From Inonotus obliquus (taxonomy: Eukaryota > Basidiomycota > Agaricomycetes > Hymenochaetales > Hymenochaetaceae): a stretch of DNA of 64,000 bases. Positions 22,708 to 32,699 of this stretch are shown in pieces (the stretch's first letter is position 1; each line of letters begins with the position of its first letter). The notes below the pieces were generated by a model. The model was given only the letters and a program-made list of their open reading frames with translations. It did no database searches and was not told where the DNA came from. The stretch covers positions 2,542,001 through 2,606,000 of the forward strand of contig JAJHTX010000005.1 of the NCBI GenBank assembly GCA_032164295.1, read 5' to 3'. Made by a program: the position numbers and the translations under genes.

Positions 22708-23753
22708 TTAGCCGTCATCCTCTTCCTCTTCCTCTCCATCCTCCTCGTCCTCGTCCTCCGTCAAAACGAAGATGTCGCCACCCAGAAGGAAGCATCTTAT
22801 TAGGGGCGTGTATTCATTATTTGTGAACGATATTTCATCGTAGACGCCGCCCATATAGGTGACAGCTTTATTGAACGTCGCCTTCTCCCTTGAACGCGAT
22901 GCGATCATGGTTGTCAGCGGACCCAAAGGACCTTCTCCAGGTTCAGGCATCCCTGTAAGTTGAAGGGTCCTCAGTTCCGGGCACACCATTGGTGCGCCTT
23001 GTCCTGGCCCTCGATGTAGATTGAGCGCTGCCATCAAGTCCGCCGTTACCGGGCAGGTTGACGAGCATTGGTAGCAGCCGAAGTATTTCGATCATCACGG
23101 GTTCCTGTACCCATGTCGCGTGGATCGAGAGAAACGTGATGGATGGACGAGAGTCTTTGATTAGCTTCAGGATTGCAGGTCCATTAAATTGCGAGTCGTC
23201 ACCCCAGTAAGAGAGTTCTCGTAACTCCGGGAGGTACACATCACCGAGGACTACTCAGGATGGTGTGACTTCCGTTCGTGCTCTTTAGATGAAGAGCTGC
23301 CATCGAGGCTGATCCATTGTGGTTCATGGATCAGAGACGGGGCATGGGGCATGTCAGAGAGTTCCAGTCTTTGGAAGCATGGGGCCGCGCCACATGAAGT
23401 TTACGGCCCTCACCAATTCTGGTGTTCTAGAAGGCTGACCGTCATGCCCTCAAGGGACATATATACCTTCCCGTCCAAAGGTTCGTCGACAGAAAAGTGG
23501 AGAAGGTGATTGGAGCCTCCTTTTTCCGTTCGAGGAACGCGTCGAGCATCTCACGGATTTTCCCGTGCTCCACCGTGAATTCCTGGTTGAGGGAAAGCGC
23601 TAGGTACGACCACAACTCGAAGTATGAGAAGACTGCCCCTTTCCAGAACTGACAGACACGGTATAGATGGAGGGAAAGTAGGTAACTTCGGATTTGGTCA
23701 TGCCAAGCATTGCGGCGGGGATATGTGTGGATGAATATCTGTTGGAGTCCTCG
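22708..23753 (-). pseudogene. F-box protein, decayed copy of the 31280-32596 type
   Basis: The C-terminal half aligns closely with the intact gene at 31280-32596 (PELRELSYWGDD, ILRLLPMLVNL, GGDIFVLTEDED). Compared with it, 14 nt are missing near 23052, where the intact gene reads CCGGGCAGG-TAGCGATGTCCAGG-TTGACG. The lost segment is bounded by CAGG direct repeats and the deletion shifts the frame. Upstream (23240-23750) the F-box half survives only as a degraded sequence with further indels, still recognisable by the counterpart of CELWSHL near 23610. No functional product is expected. Confidence 0.8.
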
Positions 23754-23919
23754 AAATGAATCGGGATTGATCGCGAGAGGATTGTTCTCTTTCTCATCCT
23801 GGGGTACAGTGATTTGGACCTCTGGTGAGGCAGCAGTGCGTATATACGGGTCCTACTAAGATATTTTACATTAATAGGGCAGTATCTTAACGGACACGGA
23901 TATGGTAAGTGACTCCGCA

Positions 23920-25260
23920 TCAGTCGCCGCCTTCTTCCACTTCCTCCTCCTCCTCCTCCTCCTCCTCCTCCTCCTCCTCCTCCTCCTCCTCGCCTTCGTC
24001 CTCTGTATAAATGAAGAGGTCGCCACCTTGACAAAAGCATGACTCTAGGGGCATGAAGTCACGGCGGGCGAACGATACCTCATTGCACTCGCTGGCTGTG
24101 TACAGGACAGCTCTGTTGAGTGTCCCCTTCTCTATTGAGCGCGACGCGACCATCAACATCAGTGAGACCACAGGATTTTCCGTGTCATTGATGTTGGGCT
24201 GCGTCCCAGAGAGTTGAAGGGTCCTCAACTGTGGGCATACAATTGGCGCACATTCCTCGGGATCGATGGACGGAGGGCCTGGTCCTCGGTATACATTCAG
24301 CGCCGACATCAATCCAGTAGTCACTGGGTAGGTAAGGAGATCAAGGTTTACCAGTGTCGGCAGCAGCCGAAGTATATCGATGATGACGACGTCCTGAATG
24401 CGAGGTGTGCGAAGGGACAAGGTGGTGATGCGTGGATGCGAGCGTTCAATCAGATCCAGGACCGTGGACCCGTCGAATTCGGATCTGTCATCCCAGTATC
24501 CCAGGCCGTCAAGCTCTGGAAGGGACAATCGTTCGAGGACCGTTCCGGACGGTGGTGACATTTCGTTTCTGTACTTGAGAAAGAGTGTCGTGAGGCGTTG
24601 GAGACTCTCTGATGCGCCGGCTGCCTTTGGGATAATATCCAGACGGCAGTTACCATCGAGATGGATGGACTGGATGGGCAGAGAACCATCGATATTGAGT
24701 TTCACAGGATAGTCCTCCCCGTTATCCGAATACAGAGACACATTGAGATACAAAGATTGGAGGATGGGAGTGTCCGAAATTATCAACTTCCGAGAATCCT
24801 GGGCCTGGGAGAGTTGGAGGCCGCGCCAGACAAAGTTCACCACCTTCCACCGACTCTGCCGTTCTAGAAGACTGAGTGTCATGCCCTCGAGGGACACCCG
24901 TGCCTTCTCATCCAGAGGTTGGTCGAAAGAAAAGTGGAAAAGGAAGTTGAGTGGAGCCTCCTTTGTTCGTTTGAGGAACTCGTCGAACATCTCACGGATT
25001 CTCCCGTGATTTTCCATGAATCCCTGGTCGAGGGAGAGGGAGAGGTGCGACCACAATTCGCAGTACAAGATGGCTGTCCTTCTCCAGTACTGACATACAT
25101 GGGATAGCCGACGGGGAAACAAAATGGTGTCTTCCGGTTTGGTCACGATACGGGGATATGTCAATATGAATATGAATACTTGTTGGAGTATCTCCACGGG
25201 TAAATCGTTGACATGCACCGCTGGGACACCGGAGCTGGTTGGATAAGAGAGTTGGGACAT
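23920..25260 (-). CDS. F-box protein with polyglutamate tail (locus E)
   Basis: Single-exon gene, 446 residues. The F-box is at about residues 14-62 (VHVNDLPVEILQQVF ... LSHVCQYWRRTAILYCEL). The LRR-like body includes DILRLLPTLVNLDL and CPQLRTLQLSG. The C-terminus has GGDLFIYTEDEG followed by a run of about 19 glutamates encoded by a pure trinucleotide repeat, then VEEGGD. It is nearly identical to the gene at 34819-36156 through most of its length, so duplication is recent. The start ATG lies in TAAGACAATGTCCC, a context shared by all four loci of this block that keep their 5' end. The expected role is a Skp1-binding SCF substrate receptor; the acidic tail may contribute to interaction or localisation (inference). 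Confidence 0.88.
   Translation of the reverse strand: MSQLSYPTSSGVPAVHVNDLPVEILQQVFIFILTYPRIVTKPEDTILFPRRLSHVCQYWRRTAILYCELWSHLSLSLDQGFMENHGRIREMFDEFLKRTKEAPLNFLFHFSFDQPLDEKARVSLEGMTLSLLERQSRWKVVNFVWRGLQLSQAQDSRKLIISDTPILQSLYLNVSLYSDNGEDYPVKLNIDGSLPIQSIHLDGNCRLDIIPKAAGASESLQRLTTLFLKYRNEMSPPSGTVLERLSLPELDGLGYWDDRSEFDGSTVLDLIERSHPRITTLSLRTPRIQDVVIIDILRLLPTLVNLDLLTYPVTTGLMSALNVYRGPGPPSIDPEECAPIVCPQLRTLQLSGTQPNINDTENPVVSLMLMVASRSIEKGTLNRAVLYTASECNEVSFARRDFMPLESCFCQGGDLFIYTEDEGEEEEEEEEEEEEEEEEEVEEGGD
23942..23991 (-). repeat. Glu-coding trinucleotide microsatellite
   Basis: An uninterrupted CCT/CTC (GAG on the coding strand) run of about 50 bp lies inside the 3' end of locus E. Paralogues have shorter and interrupted versions at the same place, so the repeat length varies among copies. 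Confidence 0.85.
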
Positions 25261-25363
25261 TGTCTTAGAATGGCTATCGAGAAAGCTGAGTGAGGGTTCT
25301 CAAGAAGGCCGGGGGGGAGGGTAAGTGAAAACGTTTGTTGCCCTTCAGGAGATATCCATGCAC

Positions 25364-25374
25364 GGTATTTAAGC
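25364..25374 (-). promoter_or_regulatory. TATA-like element of locus E
   Basis: On the minus strand this reads GCTTAAATACC, about 105 bp upstream of the ATG at 25260. The element recurs at the same distance upstream of the genes starting at 32596 (one base changed), 36156 and 43454. Confidence 0.55.
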
Positions 25375-25499
25375 AAGCGACGAACGCGAAAGCCGCAAAG
25401 GTCGAGAGGTTCGGGGTGGCCGTATCCCATGTTTCAGGGACAAGTGCAGATGATGCAATGTCCGCTAGTCTTGACGAAATGCACCTCCGAGCCACGTCT

Positions 25500-27529
25500 G
25501 TGTTTGGGTTAGATCGATGAGATCCGTACCACCACGACTTTATGCGAGGCAGCCCACACTTTAGTCAATATGAAAATCTACAGGCACGATATGGAGAGGT
25601 TGGAGATAATATACAATAAGACCGTTCGAATAGTGGTTTTATACTTGGCGAAACATGAAACGTTTTTAATTCTAGAGTGACAACGGAGAGGTGCGCTGAA
25701 TAAGAATAGTGCTAGAATTCAGCCCGACTACTACATGATCCGTGTGGTTGGCGACGGACCGATATGCTGTCATGTACACACCGCAAAGCGAGTGGCTTGA
25801 AGTAGGCGCAGCAAGAATCGGAAGGACGGTGCGTTTCAGGCAATTCAGTATAAAGGAACTGATGTCCTTTGAGGTGAATGACCAGTGAGGAATGATGAGG
25901 TGAAAGCGGGAGGAGTTGCCAGACAGTCAAGGACTTCCGAGTCGCTCCAGACCTGTAGAGCACAATCCCACCCCCGAGCCCTGCCGTTCCACATCAAGTC
26001 TCTTTTTGATATCCCCCATCCAGTCATCTCGAGTCCATTCGTCCGGGGGCCCTCTTTCTGCCTCCGTCGTTCAGAGGTGGCCTTGGACAGTTGAGTCATT
26101 TGCATCCGCCTTCCTTACATTTTGGTTCCGAGTCGGAAGCGTTTTCATGCATGCAGATTGGAGAGTTCGGCAAGCCTCATTTCCTGGTTTCCGTCCGTGA
26201 AAGCTTCATTACAATAGTACAGTGGCTCTCGCATGACGCAACGTCTCGATGTGGTGCTTTGACATGCTACCAAAGCGATGTAGCCACAGCGTTCCCAAGT
26301 TCCGTCCAGATTTCGATTTCATTTTGAGTCTTTGAGACGTATCGGAGGTTGCGCCGGCAATAATTCGCCTAGACCCGAGCTGATAATGATGGCCACAAGC
26401 GACAGTCTCGTGGACCGGCTGCTCCTTCTTGGGATAGTACGAACCATACCAGATAGAGTTGTTTGACGGTGGCTAACACAGGCCCAGGGTTGTTTGTAAC
26501 ATGGAAGCGAGTTGAGCAGTGAAATGATATTAAGGAGACGTTAAAAACTTGATTCTTAAGAAATCACATAATACCATCCTTTGCATCCTCGAGTCTGTTG
26601 AAAAAGAGCACTCCCCCACTCTACGAAATATCGTAACCAGCTTGGGTATTGCCGCGATTGCGGTAAATTACGATTCCGATTTGCGCCGTCCAAAGGGAAG
26701 AAATAGCAAATGTTGAAGTAGCTAGTATAATGTAATGCAGCTCAGACTCGTGTTCAGATCGTTCATGTCAGCCAACGAGGACAAGTTATCCGTTAGACCA
26801 CGCATGCGGTGGATTCAAGTTAGAGTTCCACCGGCGCAGATAACTTTGGAGATTTGCGCAATCGACCCTCATTTTCCCTTTGTTCTTCACCGTTGTCATC
26901 ACTCGCCAGCCATCCTGTCGGACTAGTTGGCGCCCCAACTACCAGGGGCAGGGGGGGTTCCCCGCTTCTTTCGGGCAGCAAGTTGCATTTAAGGATCAAG
27001 CACCTACAGGTTTTTGCAATGGCTTGACCAGACAGTTAGTGACACAGGTCAGAGTTCACAGCAAATATCCCAGAGCGCGTCGTCTAAACCACAACTCAAA
27101 GCAGGTCGACATCCTGGCTTTCTCCATTGCTAAGGATGATGATGACTTGGGAATCGAGCCTAAGATGCTGGAATGACGGGGCATTCTTGAATAGTCCATA
27201 TAGCAGTACAAACAGCATCATAGATCATGATCAGAAGTCAGAACGAGGAGTAAAGAAGAACAACAGAGGATAGACGTACATCATTCCAAACGCATTCCAA
27301 ACGCCTGCAGGCGAGACATGTCGAGTTCATGTGATGCAGCCAGGATGTATAAGGATGGCGAATTGGGATGCATCTGCGCCGTGCGTCCAGAAATGCAAGA
27401 GACGAGAGCACAGCCTGAGGTTTCATGCGATGTGCGACTTAGTATGTATGACACCCATAAGTCTACATCATCTTTTCACTTTCTAAAAGCGCAGATGAAG
27501 ATCTGTATTTATAGATTGAGGTGACTCTG
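25500..27529. other. Repeated tail of block 2 and unique spacer
   Basis: About 25500-26650 is shared with 32820-33640 and 36410-37690 as the upstream tail of the F-box units. The short frames in it are not preserved between copies, which argues against coding. From about 26700 to 27529 the sequence is unique. A 98-codon frame at 26880-27176 has no recognisable motif. Confidence 0.45.
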
Positions 27530-27690
27530 AAGAAATGGCTTGGCGTCGTTCTTGCTAACATCGATATGCTGCTGGTAATCACCACAGTAGAGGATGTTTG
27601 CATGGTTCTGGTTCCCTGACCTCCTATTGCCAAGAATCAGGTCTCCAGGAAGCCTGATGCAGAACTTTGGACGACGGTGGCGGCCTAGTG
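27530..27690 (-). pseudogene. Relic of an FKS-type 1,3-beta-glucan synthase gene
   Basis: The minus strand encodes GRHRRPKFCIRLPG, then ILGNRRSGNQNHA, then YCGDYQQHIDV. This follows, in order and spacing, the conserved catalytic-region stretch of fungal FKS1-type glucan synthases as I know it (GRRRPKF, RLPG, ILGxGKSDNQNHA, YRGEYxQxID). Several invariant positions are changed, and the matching sequence stops at both ends without continuing exons. A weaker trace, LGGNADG, at about 28030-28060 on the same strand might be another piece of the same gene. This is a gene fragment, not a working enzyme, which would need about 1,700 or more residues and many membrane helices. Confidence 0.65.
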
Positions 27691-29404
27691 GGAATAATCT
27701 TGGAGTGATAGGTGATAAAGGTGTTTAGCATCGACAAAGCACGAAACGTGATTTACTTGCAAACATCGTCTGCAACAATTTAGTTCTGTCAAATCCCTTG
27801 ACTCGTGCTTCCCAGAGGCCATCGCATCTTGGTTCTGGAGAGCTGGCAAGGAGGCAGCTCAGGATTTCGCCTTCATCGTGTCCACACTCTTACCGCCACA
27901 GGGGACGTGATGTAAAGCCGTCGCTGACAAGTTAGTTTGCATTGCTTCAGTGGAGCCAAACAAACGACTGCGACCTGAATTAACTGATATAGAAAGAAAG
28001 GGCATCACGTACTTTGGACGGGTGACACCGCTCGCAATTCCATCAGCATTTCCTCCAAGTTGTGATGACCTTCTCGAATGCGACTGGGACTGCGGCTGCG
28101 ACTGAGAAACAGCTGAAGCTGGAGATTGCTGTGAGCAAGTTGAACATGAGGATGTGGGTTTGGAGAAACCCTTGAACCATTACGTTAGGTGGCGACGCGG
28201 GTGTCTTTGCTGCTACAGAATACGACGATGAACTTATTCATTCTGTAACAAAAGAAAGCACAAAAAGAAGTCGGGCGCGGGTTGGAACTACTACTGACCT
28301 CACAGAGGATTGAGACTGGGTCGTTCTTCTTCCTCCTTTCGGAAGAGCCCCTTCTCGTTGACCTGGAACAAAAGCGCTAGCAATATTAATTCATCGTCGA
28401 AACGGTGAAGAAATCAGCCCGGATGATCACGCGAAAGAGGTGTCTGATTGCCAGAATCACCTTCCTTCACAGTTATAGCCGAGCCTAATCAGTTCCCTAA
28501 TTACAAATTACTTGTAATCTATGATGACGTCGATTGTAATGTTAGTAATCCAAAAGTAATGCTATCGATCTGTGACAGGTGCCATCAATCACTTTCTCGT
28601 CTGATTCCTTAGTGAATAGCCGCCGATTTAGCCGCCATGCCCTATGTCTCTTATCTAATCGTTCCGAGCCTTTGTTTCTCTTCTTCTTTGTCTCTTTCAC
28701 CGCACTGCCTACTATATAAACAACTCATCCCGTTCTGTTCTGCTGCCCTCATCTCTCTCTCTCCCTCATCACGCCTTAGATTCCTCTTGCTGCTTTTCTG
28801 TATGCCTTTCCCACCGCATTTCACCAGACCAGTCCTCATCTCATCAGTACCATTCTCGATCGCTTGCGCATCTATACTTATTAATACTCACCATCCATTC
28901 GCGGTACCTTCACCTCCAGTGGGGAATACGATCCTTTGCTGCATACAGTGAAGTTCATATCACAGGTGACAGTGGAGGGCGCCCACCAAACTTAACGTTC
29001 TGCACATCCCCACCGTCAACTTCCTGAGGTAAAGGGAAGTACTGTTTGCTTCAAAGGCAACTTCGTTCAATTATGAACGCCTTTTTTCCATCTTTGCAAT
29101 TCATCCTTGCGGAAATTCATCTACTCTGGATTCTAGACGGTGCGCTTCTTGCTTTCGTCTCCACTGATTCCAATGCTCAAAGCTATCATTACATGCCTTG
29201 AAACTGTCAGGGTTATGCTGCTTGACCGAAAGCAATCTAGATCGATCGCAACACAGTTTAATCTCTTATACATCTGGAGGCTCAAGACGTAAAGCCTCGT
29301 TGGCGAAATAGTGCGTGCTTATACCCGGCTAATTCTCTGTTTAGAAACTTACATGGAAAAGGAGGGGGCGACCTATGGTTAGTGGATTCATATTAGTCGC
29401 CCTC
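27691..29404. other. Spacer with a second SUR7-like 5' trace
   Basis: About 28640-28960 resembles 34120-34420 and, less closely, 22200-22385. It is a CT-rich stretch ending in a reading like FAVPSPPVGNTI that aligns weakly with the exon 2 start of the SUR7/PalI-like gene. The following 29000-29400 is the spacer shared with 34450-34800. No intact gene is seen. Confidence 0.4.
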
Positions 29405-30705
29405 TTATTCCTCGGCTTCGCCTTCATCCTCACCTTCGCCATCCTCTGTCGCAATGATGATAGCACCGCCTTCGAGAAAGCACTCCATAAGGGGTTTGTA
29501 CCCATGGTCCGCGAAGACTATATGTTTGCAATTGCAGTCCGTATACAGGACAGTTTTGTTGAGTGTCCCCTTCTCCCTTGAGCATGACGCGATCATCACC
29601 ATTATTGAGACCACAGGACATTCTGCAGGTCCATCTTTGATGTCGTGCTGCTCCTTCCCAAAGAGATGAAGGGTCCTCAGCTCTGGGCATATGATTGGCA
29701 CACATTCCTCAAGACCGACGGACGGAGGGCGTGGTTTTCGACATACGTCGAGCGCCGTCATCAACCCGATCGTCACCGGGCAGGACACGATATCGAGGTC
29801 CAGTAGTGTTGGTAGCCGCCGAAGTATACCGATGATGACGACATCCTGAATTCGAGGTGCGCGAAGGGACAAGGTGGTGATGCGTGGATGCGAGCGTTCA
29901 ATCAGATCCAGGACCGTGGACCCGTCGAATTCGGAACTGTCATCCCAGTATCCCAGGCCTTCAAGTTCTGGAAGGGACAATCGTTCGAGGACCGTTCCGG
30001 ACGGTGGTGACATTCCGTTTCTGTACTTGAGAAAGAGTGTCGTGAGGCGTTGGAGACTCTCTGATGCGTCGGCTACCTTTGGGATAATCTCCAGACGGTA
30101 GTTACCACCGAGATGGATGGACTGGATGGGTAGAGAACTATCGATTTTGAGTTCCACAGGATAGTCCTCCCCGTTATCCGAATACAACGACACATTGAGA
30201 TACAAAAATTGGAGGATGGGGGTGTCCTCAATTATCAACTTCCGAGAATCCTGGGAGAGTTGGAGCCCGCGCCAGACGAAGTTTACTACCCTCCACCGAT
30301 TCTGGTGTTCTAGAAGGCCGGATACCATTCTTTCGAGGGACATCCGTGCCTTCTTGTCCAAGAGTTGGTGGATAGAAAAGTGGAGAAGGAAGTTGAGCGG
30401 AGCCTCCTTTGTTCGTTTGAGGAACTCGTCGAACATCTCACGGATTCTCCCGTAATTTTCCATGAATCCCTGGTCGAGGGAGAGGGAGAGGGCTAGGTGC
30501 GACCACAATTCGCAATACTAGATGGCTGTCCTTCTCCAGTATTGACATGCATGGGATAGCCGACGGGGAAATAATATGGTGTCTTCCGGTTTGGTCATGA
30601 TGCGGGGACATGTCGCGATGAATATTCCTTGGAGTATCTCCACGGTAAATTGTTGACATGCACCGCTGGGACACCGGAGCTGGTTGGACGCGAGGGTTGG
30701 GACAT
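29405..30705 (-). pseudogene. F-box protein, two lesions in the F-box
   Basis: The copy starts with the block's usual TAAGACAATGTCCC context at 30705. Two breaks are visible against the intact genes at 23920 and 34819. One G is missing near 30645 (CACGGTAAAT instead of CACGGGTAAAT), which shifts the frame just after HVNNLP. A TAG at 30520-30518 replaces the Leu codon of the RRTAI-L-YCELW motif. From 30517 to 29405 the frame is open and well preserved (367 codons from the WSHL segment), ending in ATEDGEGEDEGEAEE with a reduced acidic tail. The open 3' part suggests recent loss. An N-terminally shortened product without an F-box is possible but has no evident start. Confidence 0.82.
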
Positions 30706-31279
30706 TGTCTTAGATGGTTCGTTATCGAGAAAGTTGAGTGAGGATCCTCGTCTATTTGCCCCCCGTGTGCGGAGCACGTTCCACCTCCCGCCCCCCGAAT
30801 CGAATGATACCACGCGCTGTTGAAGGTGTGTACTTTACATCTTATCATGAGTTTCTTGGCAGTTTGCACCAAAGGTCGAGTACCGAGCGCGGCTGCCATG
30901 CTTGATTTTCCCGTCTGGACGGCCAATTTCGTCCGGTGAAAGGATATTGGTTACTTCAAAGGCGCCCTCGCTCTTTGAGTTGCATTTTATCTTCTTTTCA
31001 TTTTCATGACCACCAATAAATCTCGCCCTTGCCACCCTCATTTACTTTTTATAGACAGTGCGTTTCTTGTGTTCCTCTCCGCTAGTATCGGTCAAGTCTG
31101 CCCGCTCGAGAAAAGTCCGGAGCGGTCGTGAAACGATTTGTTCTCTTACGCATCTAGAGATACAAGAAGCCGGACCTCTGGTATGGCAGAAGTGCGTAAT
31201 TCTAATTACGTCTTTCTTAGAAGTTTTACATCTCGAGAGCAGTATCTTAACGGTCACAGGTGCGGTAATCAGCTGCATA

Positions 31280-32596
31280 TCAGTCTTCATCTTCTACCTT
31301 TACCTCTTCCTCTTCCTCTTCCTCTTCCTCTTCATCATCCTCGTCCTCGTCCTCCGTCAAAATGAAGATGTTGCCACCTGAAAAGAAGCATCTTATTAGG
31401 GGCGTATATTCATTGTCTTCGAACGATAATTCATCGTAGACGCCGCCCGTACATATGACAGCTTTATTGAATGTCCCCTTCTCCCTTAAGCGCGATTCGA
31501 TCATCATCACCAGCGGAACCAAAGGACCTTCTCCAGGTTCCGGCATCCCTGTAAGATGAAGGGTCCTCAGTTCCGGGCACACCATTGGTGCGCCTTGTCC
31601 TGGCCTGAGATGTAGGTTGAGCGCTGCCATCAATTCGGCCGTTACCGGGCAGGTAGCGATGTCCAGGTTGACGAGCATTGGTAGCAGGCGGAGTATTCCG
31701 ATCATCACGGGTTCCTGTACCCATGTCGCGTGGATCGAGAGACTCGTGATGGATGGACGAGAGTCTTTGATTAGCTTCAGGATCGCAGATCCATTAGATT
31801 GCAAATTGTCACCCCAGTAAGAGAGTTCTTGTAACTCCGGGAGGTACACATCACCCAGGACCACTCTGGATGGCGTGGGAACTCCGTTCGTGCCCTTTAG
31901 ATGAAGAGCTCTGAGGTTGCGGAGAACCAGGGAGTTGGTTGGCGCGTTCGTTTGCCCAAGGCCGATCTCGAAGCTGTAGCTGCCGTCGAGGCTGATCCAT
32001 TGTAGTTGTTTGCATCGATTGATGTCGATCTTCATCGGGTAATTCCCGCCATCATTCGAGCTCAATAACACATCAAGTCTCATAGTTTGGAGCTGGGGCA
32101 TGTCGGAAATTTCGCGCCTTTGGAAGCACGGGAGGAGTTGAAGGCCGCGCCATACGAAGTCGACGCGTCTCCACCGCTTCTGGTGCTTGAGAAGGTCGGA
32201 AATCATGTTCCCGAGAGACATTCGTACCTCCTCGTTCAAGGGCTGGTCGAAGGAGAAGTGAAAGAAGAAGTTGATTGGACCTTTACATGTCCGTTCGAGG
32301 AACGTGGTGAACATCTCGTGGACTTTTTCATGGTTTGCGATGAATCCCTGATTGAGGGACAAGCCGAGGTAGGACCAGAACTCTCCATATGTGAGGGTCG
32401 CTTCTCTCCAGAGCCGACAGACCCAGGACAGACAGAGGGGAAATAAATAGTCCTCGTCGGCTTTGATCATCATCTGGCGAAGATATATCTGGCGAAGATA
32501 CGCCAAAATGAATATCTCTTGGAGTATCTCCATAGGTAAGTTGTTCACATGCACCGCTGTAACACGGGAGGCAATTGGATTCGAGAGCGGGGACAT
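31280..32596 (-). CDS. F-box protein with acidic tail (locus F)
   Basis: Single-exon gene, 438 residues. The F-box starts with VHVNNLPMEILQEIF and ends with LSWVCRLWREATLTYGEF. Just inside it, a perfect-length 15-bp tandem duplication (32472-32486 and 32487-32501, one base different) inserts YLRQ-type residues in frame. The body has LRR-like segments such as GILRLLPMLVNLDI and CPELRTLHLTG. The tail is GGNIFILTEDEDEDD followed by about 11 glutamates and VKVEDED. It is the intact relative of the pseudogene at 22708. A role in substrate recognition by an SCF ligase is inferred from the F-box. Confidence 0.87.
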   Translation of the reverse strand: MSPLSNPIASRVTAVHVNNLPMEILQEIFILAYLRQIYLRQMMIKADEDYLFPLCLSWVCRLWREATLTYGEFWSYLGLSLNQGFIANHEKVHEMFTTFLERTCKGPINFFFHFSFDQPLNEEVRMSLGNMISDLLKHQKRWRRVDFVWRGLQLLPCFQRREISDMPQLQTMRLDVLLSSNDGGNYPMKIDINRCKQLQWISLDGSYSFEIGLGQTNAPTNSLVLRNLRALHLKGTNGVPTPSRVVLGDVYLPELQELSYWGDNLQSNGSAILKLIKDSRPSITSLSIHATWVQEPVMIGILRLLPMLVNLDIATCPVTAELMAALNLHLRPGQGAPMVCPELRTLHLTGMPEPGEGPLVPLVMMIESRLREKGTFNKAVICTGGVYDELSFEDNEYTPLIRCFFSGGNIFILTEDEDEDDEEEEEEEEEEVKVEDED

Positions 32597-32682
32597 TGTC
32601 TTAGATCGAGAATGCTGGGTGAAGGATGTACAGAAGGCCTGGGTGCAGTTGAAAATGTCCGTCCTTAAGAGACATCATACGC

Positions 32683-32693
32683 GGTACTTAAGC
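32683..32693 (-). promoter_or_regulatory. TATA-like element of locus F
   Basis: The minus strand reads GCTTAAGTACC, one base from the GCTTAAATACC of the sister genes, about 90 bp upstream of the ATG at 32596. Confidence 0.45.
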
Positions 32694-32699
32694 AAATAG

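Larger units (their letters stand above)
22180..26600. repeat. F-box block 2, first composite unit
   Basis: The unit reads, left to right: SUR7-like 5' fragment, spacer (22390-22700), F-box pseudogene, F-box gene 23920-25260, its promoter and a long tail (25500-26600). The spacer is shared with about 30823-31280; the gene and tail are shared with 34819-37690. Tail landmarks include TTAGTCAATATGAAAATC at about 25562, 32896 and 36473. Confidence 0.65.

Noticed and set aside
23600..24040. Minus-strand frame with a long glycine run (146 codons)
   Set aside because: The glycines come from the Glu-coding GAG repeat of locus E read in another frame, and the rest runs into the degraded pseudogene. 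It is a shadow frame.
26770..26845. Possible tRNA-like stretch
   Set aside because: A T-loop-like TTCAAG is present but no acceptor stem or anticodon arm could be paired.
26880..27176. 98-codon plus-strand frame, considered as a retrotransposon gag remnant
   Set aside because: No zinc knuckle, protease or integrase motif is present and there are no terminal repeats around it.
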